Assembly (NCBI GenBank): GCA_000611775.1
Contig: KK106983.1
Coordinates: 4,593,818 to 4,657,817, forward strand
DNA length: 64,000 nt
Direction of reading: 5' to 3'
From: Umbilicaria muhlenbergii
Lineage: Eukaryota; Ascomycota; Lecanoromycetes; Umbilicariales; Umbilicariaceae
A program made the translations under genes and the position numbers. A model generated the notes under the pieces. That model was given only the letters and a program-made list of their open reading frames with translations, searched no databases and was not told the origin of the DNA. Of the stretch, positions 49,899-61,232 are shown piece after piece (position 1 is the stretch's first letter; every line of letters starts with the position of its first letter).

Positions 49899-52800
49899 TC
49901 ATTCTTCTTCAGACAGGAGGACTGTTCTCAGTTTTCATTTTAAACTTTTCATTTTAATTGCCTCTTGAGTTCTTTATTGACTGTCATGTTGTCTTCATTC
50001 ATCAGGTTCAGCTCTTCACTTGACTTATAAATATTTAATTAAACTTATAATCTTCTTGATGACTCTGCTTCATTTAAATAAAAGTCATGATAGTCCTTTA
50101 CCTTTTGAGGTGACTTTATAAAGTCATCAGCATCATATCATTCAGAGTCTGAATCATATCTCTCTCAAGTCACTTGATATTGCAAGACATTGTTGTGAAT
50201 TCAGCTTGTTAAGATTTTTTTCACTGTGTACTCAGATTGATCATTAACTTCAGTCAGCAGCTCTGAGTCCTGAATTTAATTCAGCATTAAATCATTCACC
50301 ACTTTTCTTAAATGATCAGCATGAAAAATGTTGTTCATCTTCATGTGTTCAGGTAGCTTCAGAACATAGAAGTGATTTTTCATGCTGAGAATTTAATAAA
50401 GACCTGTCACTTAATGATTCAACTTTAAGTTAAATCTTTCAGTGGTTCAGCTCTTTCAAGTAACATAGACTCAATCATCAATGAAGAAGTTTAATTTCTT
50501 TCAGTGCTTATTTACTTGACCTGTCATCTTATTTTAAGCCTGTTTCAGGTTGCTCTTTACTCATTTTACAATGTCATGTGTTCTGATGATAAAGATTTAA
50601 GCCTCCTCACATGTGAGCTGCTCTCTCACTGTGTTCAAGGATTGCATTCACTCTTTTTAATGAAAGTGTAAGTGAGGGGTCTGTTTCAGCTTCAACTCAT
50701 AAGATGACATACCTGTGAACTCATGAGTGAGAATCACTTGAGTGAAGTTCATTACTGATAAAAGGTCTGATCAGTTGTCTTGAAAGTGATTCATGAAGAG
50801 ATGAAGTTATTAATTGATGTATTAATTCAGTACCTCAGTGCTTCTGTCAGTCTGTGAGTGATATGCTGTTGAAAGCTTTTGCTTTACCCTCATAAGCTTG
50901 CAGAGTTCATTTATGAATGCTGAGATGAACTGAGAACCTCAGTCTGATGTTACTGTCTCAGGTGTTTCATAAATCCTTCAGATGTACTCATAATACAATT
51001 GTGTAACTTGAGCTGTCATAACTGTTTTCTAACATGACAGCAAGAAGGCTCTTTTTTTAAAGTGATTAATAATGATGAATATGTTGTCAAAGCCTTTCTT
51101 GTCTTATGAGAAGAATTTAAAGTTGAATGAGACATGCTGTCAGCACTTATCTTCAATTAATAACAAGTGAAGTAGGCCTGAGGTCTTGTCTTAAAGTATG
51201 TGCATTCAGTGACATGTTCAACAGTTTAAAACAAAGATAGAACAGTCATTTGACAGACTTAATCAGTAGTACTGAACTGATAATAACTTTTTCATCTTAA
51301 TCTTGCCTGAGTGCATCATCACTGATGTTGAGTGAGCCTCATTAATTAAATGAGTTCACAAAGTGTTCACATCTGACATCATAAGCTTTTCAAATCATGT
51401 AAAAAGGCTGTTTTAAAGCTTTCAGCCTCATTTTTTCTTCCTTATCATTTAGCAGTACTGGTTCAGTGATTCATGAGAATGATTGACTTGCAGAATTTAA
51501 TTCATCAGCTGATAAAGATTTTCTGCTTGTTCAATCTCATTCAGTGAATCACTCTCAATATTCATTGAACCCTCACTTATTGCAGTTATTACACAATTAG
51601 AATTCAGAAATAATTATATTCATGCAGTGATGTTCTTTTCTTTTTAAGTGATCAACTCATCATGTTTTCTTGTTAAAGCATCAACAACAATGTTGATTAT
51701 TTCTGAGTGATAAATAATCTTGAAGTTGTAATTTATCATAATATCAGCTCATCTAGCCTGTCATGAATTAAGCAATCACTTGATGATAAAGTACTTCAGA
51801 GCATGATGATCTGTAATTGTGACAAAAGGGGCTGCTTGTAAACTTAATAACATGTCATGTCATTCTTGAAGAGCTTTAACAACTGTTAGCATCTCTTTAT
51901 CATGAATCTCATATCACATTTCCTCAGGTGACATTGTCTTTAAGAAGTAAATTATAAATTTTCACTTATCATCTTTCTGTTGCTGAGTGAGCACTTCTGC
52001 AACAACTTCACTGCTGATGTTTGTCTTCATTCAAGTTTTCAAATAAAGTGAGTAATGAGCTTAGACAACATCTGATAACACAAGCTCTTTTGCCTTCTTA
52101 AAGACTTGAATTTTCAGCTCTTTTAAGAGGTGTCAGGCTCCTTTTGTGATCAGCTTTATCAACAGATGTATAACTCAACCTTGTTTTTTTAATGAGCAAT
52201 GATAGAAGTTGCAGAATCTCAGGAAGAACTGAATTTCCTTAATTAATGTTGATAACAGTTAATTCTTAATGACAGAGATTTTGTCTGAGTTCATTGTAAT
52301 ACCTTCAGTGCTGATGATGAAGCTCAGAGACTTGATAAATTGAACATTGAACTCATTCTTTTTTATGTTCACTTGTAAGTCTGCTTTCTTAAGGTGTTGA
52401 AGCATCTTTTTAACTTGAGTGTCATGTTTCAATGAATCCTCTGAGTAGATCAAGATATCATCCACATAAGTTATGTAGAAATCATTCAAGTAATTAAATA
52501 AGATGTCATTAATATACCTCTGAAAGAAGGCAGGTTTATTACAAAGACTGAAAAATAAAATCTTGTATTTATAAAATTTATACCTCATTCAAAAAGTGAT
52601 CAAATTCTCAACAGACTTTTTCATTCTTATTTGATAAAATGCCTGTCTCACATTCAACTTGATAAATATCTTTACTTTAAACAGTCATGTCAGTGTCTTC
52701 TTAATCAGAGGTAAAGGGTATTTATTCTTCTTAATGATGATGTTGAGTTTTTAATAATCAACACAGAAACATCACCCCCCTCTTGACTTCTTCATGAACA

Positions 52801-55632
52801 GAACTGATGATGCATAAGAAGCATCATTAAAGATTATGAAACTCTTCCTCAAATGATCTTCAAGGTAGGTTTTAATTAACTTTAATTACTTCAATGACAT
52901 GCTGTACAAGAAGCTTAAGGTCAGGTTGTTTTCATCTTTTAAAATAATATTATGATTCATCTTGTTTTTATGTAAAAACAGCTGATCTGATGTCACCTTG
53001 TTGAAAACCTTCATAAACTTTTAATACTGATGAGGTAATTTTTCCTTTATTCTTTGATTCAGTTTTATTTTATTCTGCAACAGCAAACAGAGGTTCCTTT
53101 GATTTTTTATTAAATGATTAACCTCATGAATGCTGATAACCTCAATAACAACTCTCTTTTTCTTAATGTTGCATAAGAAGTTGCTTGCTTTCAGAAGTGT
53201 AATATTCACTTTTTAATAAAAAGAAAATTTATGATTCTTTAACTTCTTCATGTTCAATGAACTTTGACCTTCATTCATTAAATTACTCATGTGATTCATT
53301 GAATCTTCTTTTTTGTTCAGTTATTTTTTCATCTCATTGATGTTGATCTGCTGTTGAGCTCTTCATGTCTTTGATTATGCCTGTAACTGTAAAATTGACT
53401 TTCTCAACATCTGTAAATGATGATTGTTGTCCTCTACCCTTCTGAGAATTTAAGTTGATGTGACTGCTTCATGTAAATTATCACATCATTCTGCATCTGT
53501 CTGATGCTTTGATATGAGTTTTAATAGTTGAATTTCTCACCTTGACATTATCAAGTTTCTACTTACCTGATACTGAGCCTCCTCAAGTCAAATCAGCTTT
53601 TGATTAAAGTAATTAATTAAGATTTTAATCTTTTTAAATCATTTCCTTCTGATCAGAACATCATGCCTGCTGATATTATAAAATAAGAAGTGAATAGAGA
53701 TTCATCTTCTGTCAATCATTAAATTTGCTGTAAATGCTCTGAAGATCATCTCAGCATTTTAATTATTATATCTTATTAAGAGAACTGACCTCTGTGCTGT
53801 TCTGATGTATAACTGCAAATGCTTTTTCACAAATTTAAAGTGCTTCTTGTGAATGAAAGTCTTCTCAGTAACATTGATGTTTAGCAGAGCTGTTATCCTC
53901 ATAATTAAGTTATTGACTGCAAGTCAATAATTTCAGATTAATGATGATTTTCTCAGAATGTCTGATATCTTCATCTTGCTTATCTTTGCTTCTTTCATTG
54001 ACTTTAAGGTGAAGACTTCATTTAAAGTAATTCATTTTCTGAATCTGAATGATCAGAATTTACAGCCTTTGCCTCAGTCTTCTTTAACTTATCAAGACAA
54101 TTCCTTGTTAAGTGTTTTTTCTTATTGCAGATATAACATGTTATGTTGATTAACATTAACTTGATTGCTTCTCATGCAACAGCAGTGATTGTGATGATTA
54201 TCTTCTTTTTAAATTTAAAAGCTGACTGCTTTCTCTGCAGTTTCTGTTGATTCTTTTATTTCTTAATCTTCTCATCTGCCTTGATGAGATCTCTCATGAA
54301 CTATTGAGCCTTCTTATAATAAGCATTAAATGACATGTCCTCATCAGTGACATATATTTTCATTTGAACTTGAAGTGAATTATATAACTTGTCATGAATT
54401 TCCTCTTTTCACTGATCTGTTGACATCTTCACTGAATTCACTAATCATAAGAATTCTGACTGAAACATATTAAAGTTCTCAAGATAAGACATCTTGAACT
54501 TCTTCAACTGCTTTCATGTCTTCAAGTGATGATCTGAATCCTTGAAGATGTTCTTCAGGCATTGAATAATCTTTTTAACATAAATCTCTCTTCCTGACTG
54601 AGCCTTCAGTCATGAATAAAGATGTTCAGCAGCCTTGCTGTCAATTTACATCTTGATGTAAATCATTTTAACATGTTCAACTTCATCTTAATCTGACTGA
54701 TTGAATCAATTATTATTGATTCATAACTTGCTCTTCATCTGATCATTTCATACCTGAAACATGAGCTTAAGATCATCATTTAAAATTGATGAATCTGAAA
54801 ACTTTATTGAATGCTTCTTCATTGTGTCACTTGCATTTAATTTAAATGTGTCTTCTCTTGACTGCTCTGCTTCAGAATTATTAAGTCATTAAGTTAACTT
54901 CAACACATTCTGTTTCAATTCTTATTTCTTGATTATTAACTTTTTTATCTGAGAGTTTTTCTGATTATTTTATTCTTTTAGATCTTTCATCTGTGCCTTG
55001 TATGAATCTCTCTGATTTAACATTTTCAACATTAAACAGCAGGTGTTCTCTGAATCATGTGTTGCTCATCACTGTAAATTTTCAAAGGTCATCTCACCTC
55101 AAGAGTTCACCTTCATGATGTTTATTATTTTTAATCTCTCATGATCATCTGACTGTCCTTCAGTCAAGGATAATCTTTCAGATTAAAGAGAGATCTCTTC
55201 CTCTTGATGTGATTTAATCATGATTTCTTTAATGCTTCAGACATCTACTCTTAATGCTGAGATTATTTAATTCAGAACCTTGCTCTTTCAACTGCTTTTA
55301 CTGCAGTTGTCTGTGCTTACAAATAAGTCTTTGAGAGTGTTTACATGTTGCAGGACTTTTCATTTGTTGTAACTGCTTCTCACAGTTACCTGTCACTGTG
55401 ACAGAGTACTTCTTAATCATTCATTGCTTACTTCTCACAGGACTTGAGAATTGATTGTTGATAATTAATTAATGAATTTAAGATGTTTTAAGAACCTCCT
55501 GATCACTCAGTAGACTGTGAGTTGAGACATTTAATGATGTCAAGGAAGAATTTTTTCATCAACACATGTGTTTATTTCAGCTGATATTCTGTCACCTTCA
55601 GAGGTTGAAAAGAGTGTGTGATACTTTTCTAA

Positions 55633-55839
55633 TGTTACAGTTAATTATTTCACTTTATAAGCAGGTCTAGAACTGTTTCAAGAGATGAGTTATTTAAACT
55701 TAAAAAAGTACAAAGAAGGAAGCAGTCTTGTAAGTGCAGTCATGACATAAATGTCAGAGTGTTAAGACACACTAGTCTCAATCTAGTTTAACATCAGGTA
55801 ATTTCATATCCGTCAGTGTCAGTTGATCATGTCATAACA
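55633..55839 (-). repeat. LTR of Gypsy-3 (right; the 5' LTR by element orientation)
   Basis: 207 bp. The AGTGA target duplication follows at 55840-55844. The remaining 300 bp to 56145 are AT-rich and featureless, ending at the sharp rise in GC. Confidence 0.92.
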
Positions 55840-56131
55840 AGTGAAGTATAATAATAAATACATAAAATGCTTGATCTTGCTCCTGAAGCAGGTCATCATT
55901 ATATGTAAACTGCATATTAAAATATTCTGAAAGAGCTTTTGTGTATATTGATAATTTTAATATTATTCATAACTTTATGCCTTTACCTGTTGCTCTGACT
56001 CATGTTTGAGCTGAATGCATGCTAGAAGTAATATTACAAGTAAATATCAAAGGCAGGAAAATGATTAAAAGCAGATGTTAAAAAAAGAAAAAAAGAAAAA
56101 AAAGTGACAGAAGTGAATATTTAAAAGAATA

Positions 56132-56752
56132 TTAATAATAAATACTGATGAAAAAGTCAGAAGTGGGACGCACCGGCCCGGATAGGGGGTTTTTCCTGCG
56201 TGGCTGAGTGGTGGAACGACTGGTGTGAGATGTGTCAGAAATGCGAGGGGAGAGATTGAGGGCAGTGGGTGAGGGGGGAAAGAGTGGGGAAGCTGAGGAG
56301 TGGGGGATTGAAATTAGGGGTCGAGGGATGGGTATGGGAGGGAGGGGAACGAGGTCGCAGATGTGGGTATGAGCGAGTGGAGCTGTGGATGGAGAAGTGG
56401 TAACATGGTCAGTTCGATGTTTGGGTACGGTGGAGGTGGTGTTTCGTATCTCTATCTGTTCAGGCGGCCCCGTTGAAGTGGGTACGCTGGTGCGTCGTGC
56501 AGGTGGAAGGCGGGACTTGACGCAGGGAGAAGTTGGTTTGAAGGGGGCTTCTGAAGTGCGCAGAGATAAGAGGAGAATGTAGAGGAATTGGCGGGAGTTG
56601 GGGTGGAGGAAGGGGCAAGAGGTTGTGTAAAGAGGCCGGGGGTAGCGATGGGAATGGATAGGGGATGGCATGAAGAAGATGAAAAGGACGGGATTCTGTG
56701 TAAGGGGCTCATGAAGCTCCTGCCGGCAGATCTGGGGGTTACAGGTTTTCAT
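56132..56752 (-). CDS. Hypothetical Pro/Ser/Thr-rich ORF, doubtful
   Basis: A 206-codon open frame on the minus strand with a low-complexity, Pro-, Ser- and Thr-rich product and no recognisable domain, signal peptide or membrane segment. Its composition follows directly from the strongly C-rich minus strand here, and two overlapping minus-strand and plus-strand frames are also open, so the frame may be accidental. Its last codons lie in AT-rich sequence at the island edge. It lies 740 bp downstream of the NLR gene stop, on the same strand. I would not treat it as a gene without transcript support. Confidence 0.2.
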   Translation of the reverse strand: MKTCNPQICRQELHEPLTQNPVLFIFFMPSPIHSHRYPRPLYTTSCPFLHPNSRQFLYILLLSLRTSEAPFKPTSPCVKSRLPPARRTSVPTSTGPPEQIEIRNTTSTVPKHRTDHVTTSPSTAPLAHTHICDLVPLPPIPIPRPLISIPHSSASPLFPPSPTALNLSPRISDTSHTSRSTTQPRRKNPLSGPVRPTSDFFISIYY

Positions 56753-56820
56753 TATGGGGGATCTACTGGCCAGTCAGTTCGTAAGGGCGTCGTTTCAACT
56801 CGAGATATGTCTTAGACCTG
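56150..56820. other. Strand-asymmetric, G-rich segment at the edge of the GC island
   Basis: The plus strand is rich in G and poor in C, with many GGG and GGGG runs (for example near 56260-56300 and 56640-56670). The AT-rich desert stops within about 20 bases at 56150. No transposon family or RNA gene recognised. Confidence 0.6.
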
Positions 56821-57493
56821 TATAGGCGCAGCGAAAGTTGGGTTTTGAAAGTCTGATATGACTGCTAGAGGGATCCTAAGTAACGCCATAGAATTTTTCT
56901 TACTTTCCCACCGCATCCTGCCGTAGACTCGTAAACGATTTCAGTCCCAGTCGAGCTGGCTACTCTGTGATGCGAATACCAGAAATGTCTGATACTGGAA
57001 ATGTTTGTGCGAGGAGATGGTGGAAGACCTTCACACGAATCGAATGAACTCGCTCAAACGTTCCTTCATATCATCATGCTTTTTTCCTCACCCTGGCGCT
57101 GATCGTTGCCGAGAGATATCCGAATGAAAACAGACAGAGAAAAGTGATACCGAGGGCGACAGCTGTTCAACCCCGAGGCCACCATGACCTATCCCTGCCT
57201 GAGGGTCTGATCTGGAGATCAGTGTTGTAGCTGCCATGTAATAAGGGCTCTGAGAATACACACAGCAGAAGATGGGCTCTCCTATCAGTCTCTCGTACGT
57301 ACTGGTTGAGCCTTTGCTAAGTGTCAATGAATTTCGTCTCGCGAACTCTGCAGAGCTGTCATTGCACCATTGTTATCGAAATATTCCGTGCTGCCCTCCC
57401 AAATGCTTGCTCAAGATGGTGTAGTGTGTATCGAGAACAGGGCTCGAAACGCGAACTGGGGCATGCCGACCCACACGCACGAGGTAGCGGGAA
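56821..57493. other. 3' flank of the NLR gene, no gene seen
   Basis: About 670 bp of GC-balanced sequence downstream of the NLR stop codon, normal in CpG content. The open frames here (57088-57327 minus, 57321-57582 plus) lack any recognisable product. It presumably contains the 3' untranslated region and terminator of the NLR gene. Confidence 0.5.
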
Positions 57494-60400
57494 TCATGTG
57501 CCCTGCCAATCGTTCAAAGTCTTCACAGACCTCAGTGTATCCGAGTGACTCCGCCCCGAGGTTTTTGTGTACAGAACAATAGCTCTGCTCATGAGTTCAA
57601 TGGCTTCGCTGTTACGACCCTGTGCATGGTAAGTGCAGGCCAGATTGTGCATAGACTGTATTGTAAGTCGATGCTCAGGTCCCATCGTCCTTGAACAAGT
57701 CCTCAAAGTTGAGGATTCCAAGTCCTCTGCCTCTTTCACACGTTCTTGCTTCCGGTATGTCGATGCCAATGCTTTCATGCTCGCCAACGTGTAGAAGTCT
57801 TCCGGGCCCAGTTTAATCTGGCAAGTCTTCACCATTTGCACCTGAATCTCCTCAGCCTGTTTCAATCGCCCCTGCCTGGTGTAGGCTGAGCTGAGATTGT
57901 GCATGCTTCTCAAGGTGTCTTTATGCTCTCTTCCAAGCATAGCTTTGAAAAATTCAAGCGCTTGCACATATAGCTTCACTGCGTTGTCATAATGTTCTTG
58001 TTCAAAGTACACAGTTCCCAGAGTGTGCATCGCTCGCATTGTTATCACATCTTCTAAGCCAAACAGTTCTGTACATTTCATAACTGTGTGTTCATTCATT
58101 ATTCTTGCGTGTTCATGGAATCCCATATATTGGAGGAAAATGATGAGGTTCCCTTGCGCGCTTAGATAGCCCCTGTTAAGCGCAACTGAGAACGCCAAGT
58201 AGTCTTCATAGTTTTCAATCTGTGCTATGATGTGTGTTGTCAGGTTCTCTTTGAATGGTATCTGTAGCTTGAACTCTTCACTTTTCCCATCATATGCATT
58301 GTATACCACCGACTCTATGAGTACTGTTGCTATTTGACTATTTTCCTGGCAGGTAGACCTCTCTGTGCGTAGTCGGATCCAGTCTTTCACAAGAGGATGC
58401 ATTGATAAATGACAGAATCCATCTGTTTCCTTCGTGAATGTCTGAAGCAGGGATAGATCTTGAAGAACAATCAAGACATCTCTGAACTTTTCACCGTCCC
58501 ATTCATGGTTATTGTCTTTGAACATTTCAAGCCATGCAAGCAGCTTGAAGGTTTCTAGGCGGCTTATCCTGGCCTGCTTATACTCTGCAAAGAGCCTCTC
58601 AGAGATGTCGTTGTTGTCAAAAAATGTGAATAGCGTCAATAATTTAGTCTCCGTACTGTCCGTAGAGGTTTGCAGTTGAAGTTGTTCAAAGGAGAGCTCC
58701 CAAGTTGTGAAGACATTTAATGAGGTCTCTTTCTCCTCCTCACCCAGCTTCCGACGGTATTGGGACAGCTGCGGGGTGGTCTTCAAGACGATATCCTTCC
58801 GTCGCTTGTAGTCATTCAAGAACTCATGAAGCGGTATTTTCCGCTTTCTGATGTACGACCCAGCTTGAGTGATGGCAAGCGGGTGGTGTCCTAATTTCTG
58901 GACGATATCTTTCCCAATCGCGGTCGTGGTGCTTGAGACCTCCGCCTGGCTCGCAAGATAGAGTAATTTCAAAGCATCTTTTTCTTCCAAACCAGGGAGC
59001 TCAATGAAACTGCTGCTGTGCTCTAACACCAATCCACTGGTACCGGCGTGTCTGCTGGTAACGAGGATCGCGCCAGGGTCGCCTTGAGGTATGAAATCCT
59101 GAATCAGAAAGGCGTCTGGGTTGTCGTAGTTATCGAAGACCATGAGCCATTTAGTTGGCCAAGAAGCGAGTCTGCGAAGTACAAAGGAGACCCTAGCATT
59201 GGCATCAGGTAAATGCTCCTCTGAAGTTTTGATGCACTCGGAGATAGACTGGAAGCTCCCTTTTACCGAACTCTCTGTCGTCGCATCGACCCAAAATATG
59301 GCCGAGAATGGCTCGTTCTTCTTGTTATGACAATAGTTAAGCGCCACTTGACTCTTGCCTTGGCCACCCATCCCGTGGAGGGCTGCGATGCGCGGCCCTG
59401 ATCCAGCGGTTGTCGGCTCCGAACCAACAGAGAACGCGTTGTCGATTCGGGTCATGATCTCTTCTCGACCGATGAAAGAACTGATACGGCGGTTCGGAAC
59501 TTCGTAGTACGATTTTGATGGTCCTTGGTTCACTGTCAGAAGATTAGAGGCTGATGATTGGTCGTAACCAGCATCAACATACATTGCATTACCGCCAACC
59601 TAGCCTCCGGTGTAGGTCTTTCAAAAGAGGCCTCCCTCACCAGAGTCACAATCCAAGGCCCCACGCCTTCGTATGCTTGACTATCAGCCGCTGGAAATTT
59701 GCAAATAGTTCTGTGATTCGCATCTACAGAAAATAGCTTCTCATTTGGAAGACCGATACGTGCTGACAGCTCGTCAACAACCTGTTTAGAATGCTTATTA
59801 GCAGCTGCAACTATTGCAACCTGATGTGCTGAGGGTCGTTTCATGTTATAGCTTATGTTGATAAATATAGGACGGAAGTCTTCAAAAAGCTGAGGGGCCC
59901 CAGGGCCGGGGACGGTTGACGAATGGGTGCATATTGAATTGAGCAGTCCTGGGGGTATATAAGTAAAACAGATACTAACCAGGACGCCAGATACTTTCTG
60001 AGTCTCGTAGAAAGTGTATATCACTAGGCCCTTGCCTCGGTCAACGAATTGTTTGGAGATTCTGATCAACGCCGTAGAGTCTTTCTTGAGGTCCTCAACA
60101 AGAGCGGTGTTTGTGACCAGACCAACACTGGCAGCTTTCAACACGTTGGCTGCAGTGGTTGCCCACCAGGCACTACTTGATCCACTGTGTGGCACGCCAA
60201 GAAACGCAATGGCCTTCGTGTTGTCTAAGATGTCCTTGTAGTATACATCGTCAGTACGCTCATGGGCGAGAATAAGTGCATTCTTGACCACGAGTCCTCC
60301 CAGACTATGGCATATGAAGACAATTGACCTCACACTAGATCTTCCAGCCATGTTTCGTTTTGCACTGAGTCGATTAAGTAGCTCCAGAGCCTTGTCCTCA

Positions 60401-60777
60401 AGTTTTGCCACGGAGTGGCTGAATGCTACCGTTGAGTCATATCCGAATGTCATGATACGTGCGAAGGGTACATCTGCAGGTAGGAAGTCCCGCAGCCAAA
60501 TGGAGCCATTGTCATGTTCCCATGTCTTGTACGCATCGCCTTGCAGCCCGTGAACCGCGACCACATCAACTGCTTTCGCGCCATCTTTCTCTGACAGCTC
60601 AAACAGCCCTACCTTCTCTCGGACGACTTGAGGTATACCTACTGTGGCCGGCGAAGACGACCTCGCCTGGTCAGAGGAAGATGGGAGTGGCGGCTGTTGA
60701 CTGCTCGAGGCGCTCGCGACCGGGGCCAACCCGTCTCTGGTGCCCGCCTTCCGGAAACCTTTGAAGAAGGGTGGCAT
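57494..60777 (-). CDS. NOD-like receptor: SesB-like alpha/beta hydrolase - NB-ARC - TPR
   Basis: Predicted as three exons, 60777-59980, 59781-59583 and 59532-57494, totalling 3036 nt and 1011 residues; the sum is a multiple of three and joins two frames that otherwise overlap. The N-terminal hydrolase has an HGLQG box (76-80), TWE (85-87), a nucleophile elbow CHSLGG with Ser158, GVPHSG (194-199) and a candidate catalytic His289 in DANH. The NB-ARC ATPase has a Walker A GMGGQGKS (386-393), Walker B LMVFDN (462-467), an LVTSR sensor (489-493), GHHPLAI (547-553) and an MHD-like MHPLV (710-714). Four 42-residue TPRs close the protein (about 828-1011). In fungi this architecture is linked to heterokaryon incompatibility and regulated cell death in the cytoplasm; the role here is inferred. 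Key residues are intact and composition is normal. Confidence 0.9.
59533..59582 (-). other. Intron 2 of the NLR gene (50 nt)
   Basis: Consensus 5' site GTATGT, branch-like TCTAATC, 3' site GACAG. Removal joins the hydrolase frame (...RLAVMQ) to the NB-ARC frame (LNQGPSKSYYEVP...), which are otherwise out of phase. An alternative 3' site 18 bases earlier keeps the frame but gives a 32-nt intron, too short for a fungal intron. Confidence 0.75.
59782..59979 (-). other. Intron 1 of the NLR gene (198 nt, in frame)
   Basis: 5' site GTTAGT, branch-like GCTAAT about 17 bases before the 3' site AACAG. Splicing joins ...KVSGVL to VVDELSARIGLPNE, matching how this hydrolase family runs on. The intron is phase 0, a multiple of three and free of stops, so retention would insert 66 residues, starting VSICFTYIPPG, with no family counterpart that I know of. 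Confidence 0.75.
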
Positions 60778-61232
60778 TCAGACGACGGTTTGAAGAAGTT
60801 GAACTATCATGAGACGGAAGCAAAATGGATGAATGACACCAAAGGCAAGTAAATGGGAAGGTGGAGGGTGTTGAAGGGAGGTCTTACCACCTGCCTAAAG
60901 CGTACTAGTAGTGTGTACATGTAGCCAGCAGTCTTCTAGCGAGGAGGTAATATGGTTGCTAGCGTGTTTTATTGCTTTTCTATATAATTAGAAGCCTCAA
61001 GCTTTAGGCTCGTGGTCAGTTACATGAAACGTCTACCCCCCTCAATCAGCCTCTTGCTTGCTCCCTCCTTTTCTGGTGACTCAGACGGGACTTTTATGAC
61101 TTGCCTGTGACTGTAATCGACTATTTCTATTCTCTATATAATAGGAGTTTGGCCTATGACGCCTCCCTACCTTTATATCTCAATTTTAGGGTTTAACCCA
61201 CGTGTTTTTAGTCTTTTTATAGCGGAGGGCAT
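60778..61232 (-). promoter_or_regulatory. 5' flank and promoter region of the NLR gene
   Basis: About 455 bp of normal-composition sequence between the NLR start codon and the next Gypsy element. The start ATG has a T at -3, so its context is weak. Two TATATAAT-type sequences (about 60980-60988 and 61134-61142) are present, but I cannot assign either as a promoter. No other gene seen. Confidence 0.4.

Larger units (their letters stand above)
49692..55839 (-). mobile_element. Ty3/Gypsy fossil (Gypsy-3), minus orientation
   Basis: A 6148-bp element with 207-bp LTRs (49692-49898, 55633-55839) beginning TGTTACAG and ending CATAACA, with the perfect 5-bp target duplication AGTGA (49687-49691, 55840-55844). 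Parts on the minus strand, from the 5' end and approximate: gag about 55300-53900 with a CCHC zinc knuckle near 54110-54150, protease region about 53500-53000, reverse transcriptase about 52900-52260 with an intact YVDD box near 52465, RNase H about 52050-51780, integrase about 51600-50600. The order is that of Ty3/Gypsy. It is broken in many places, although one stretch of reverse transcriptase remains open. Confidence 0.9.

Noticed and set aside
56199-56215. tRNA-like D-arm string (TGGCTGAGTGGT)
   Set aside because: It resembles the D arm of a class II tRNA, but no T arm (GGTTCGA-type) or acceptor pairing follows at the right distance.
56385-56815. Plus-strand frames opposite the Pro/Ser/Thr-rich ORF
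   Set aside because: They are open only because the strand is so G-rich; no domain or repeat pattern supports them.
59536-60777. The hydrolase as a separate lipase gene
   Set aside because: A consensus 50-nt intron brings it in frame with the NB-ARC, and the hydrolase-NB-ARC-TPR order is a known fungal NLR architecture.
60284-60852. Plus-strand frames opposite the NLR N-terminus (60284-60553, 60459-60764, 60628-60852)
   Set aside because: Shadows of the highly conserved coding sequence on the minus strand.
61184-61199. TTTTAGGGTTTAACCC, telomere-like
   Set aside because: A single near-palindromic occurrence, not a repeat tract; it gives no support for a telomere or telomere-healing event.
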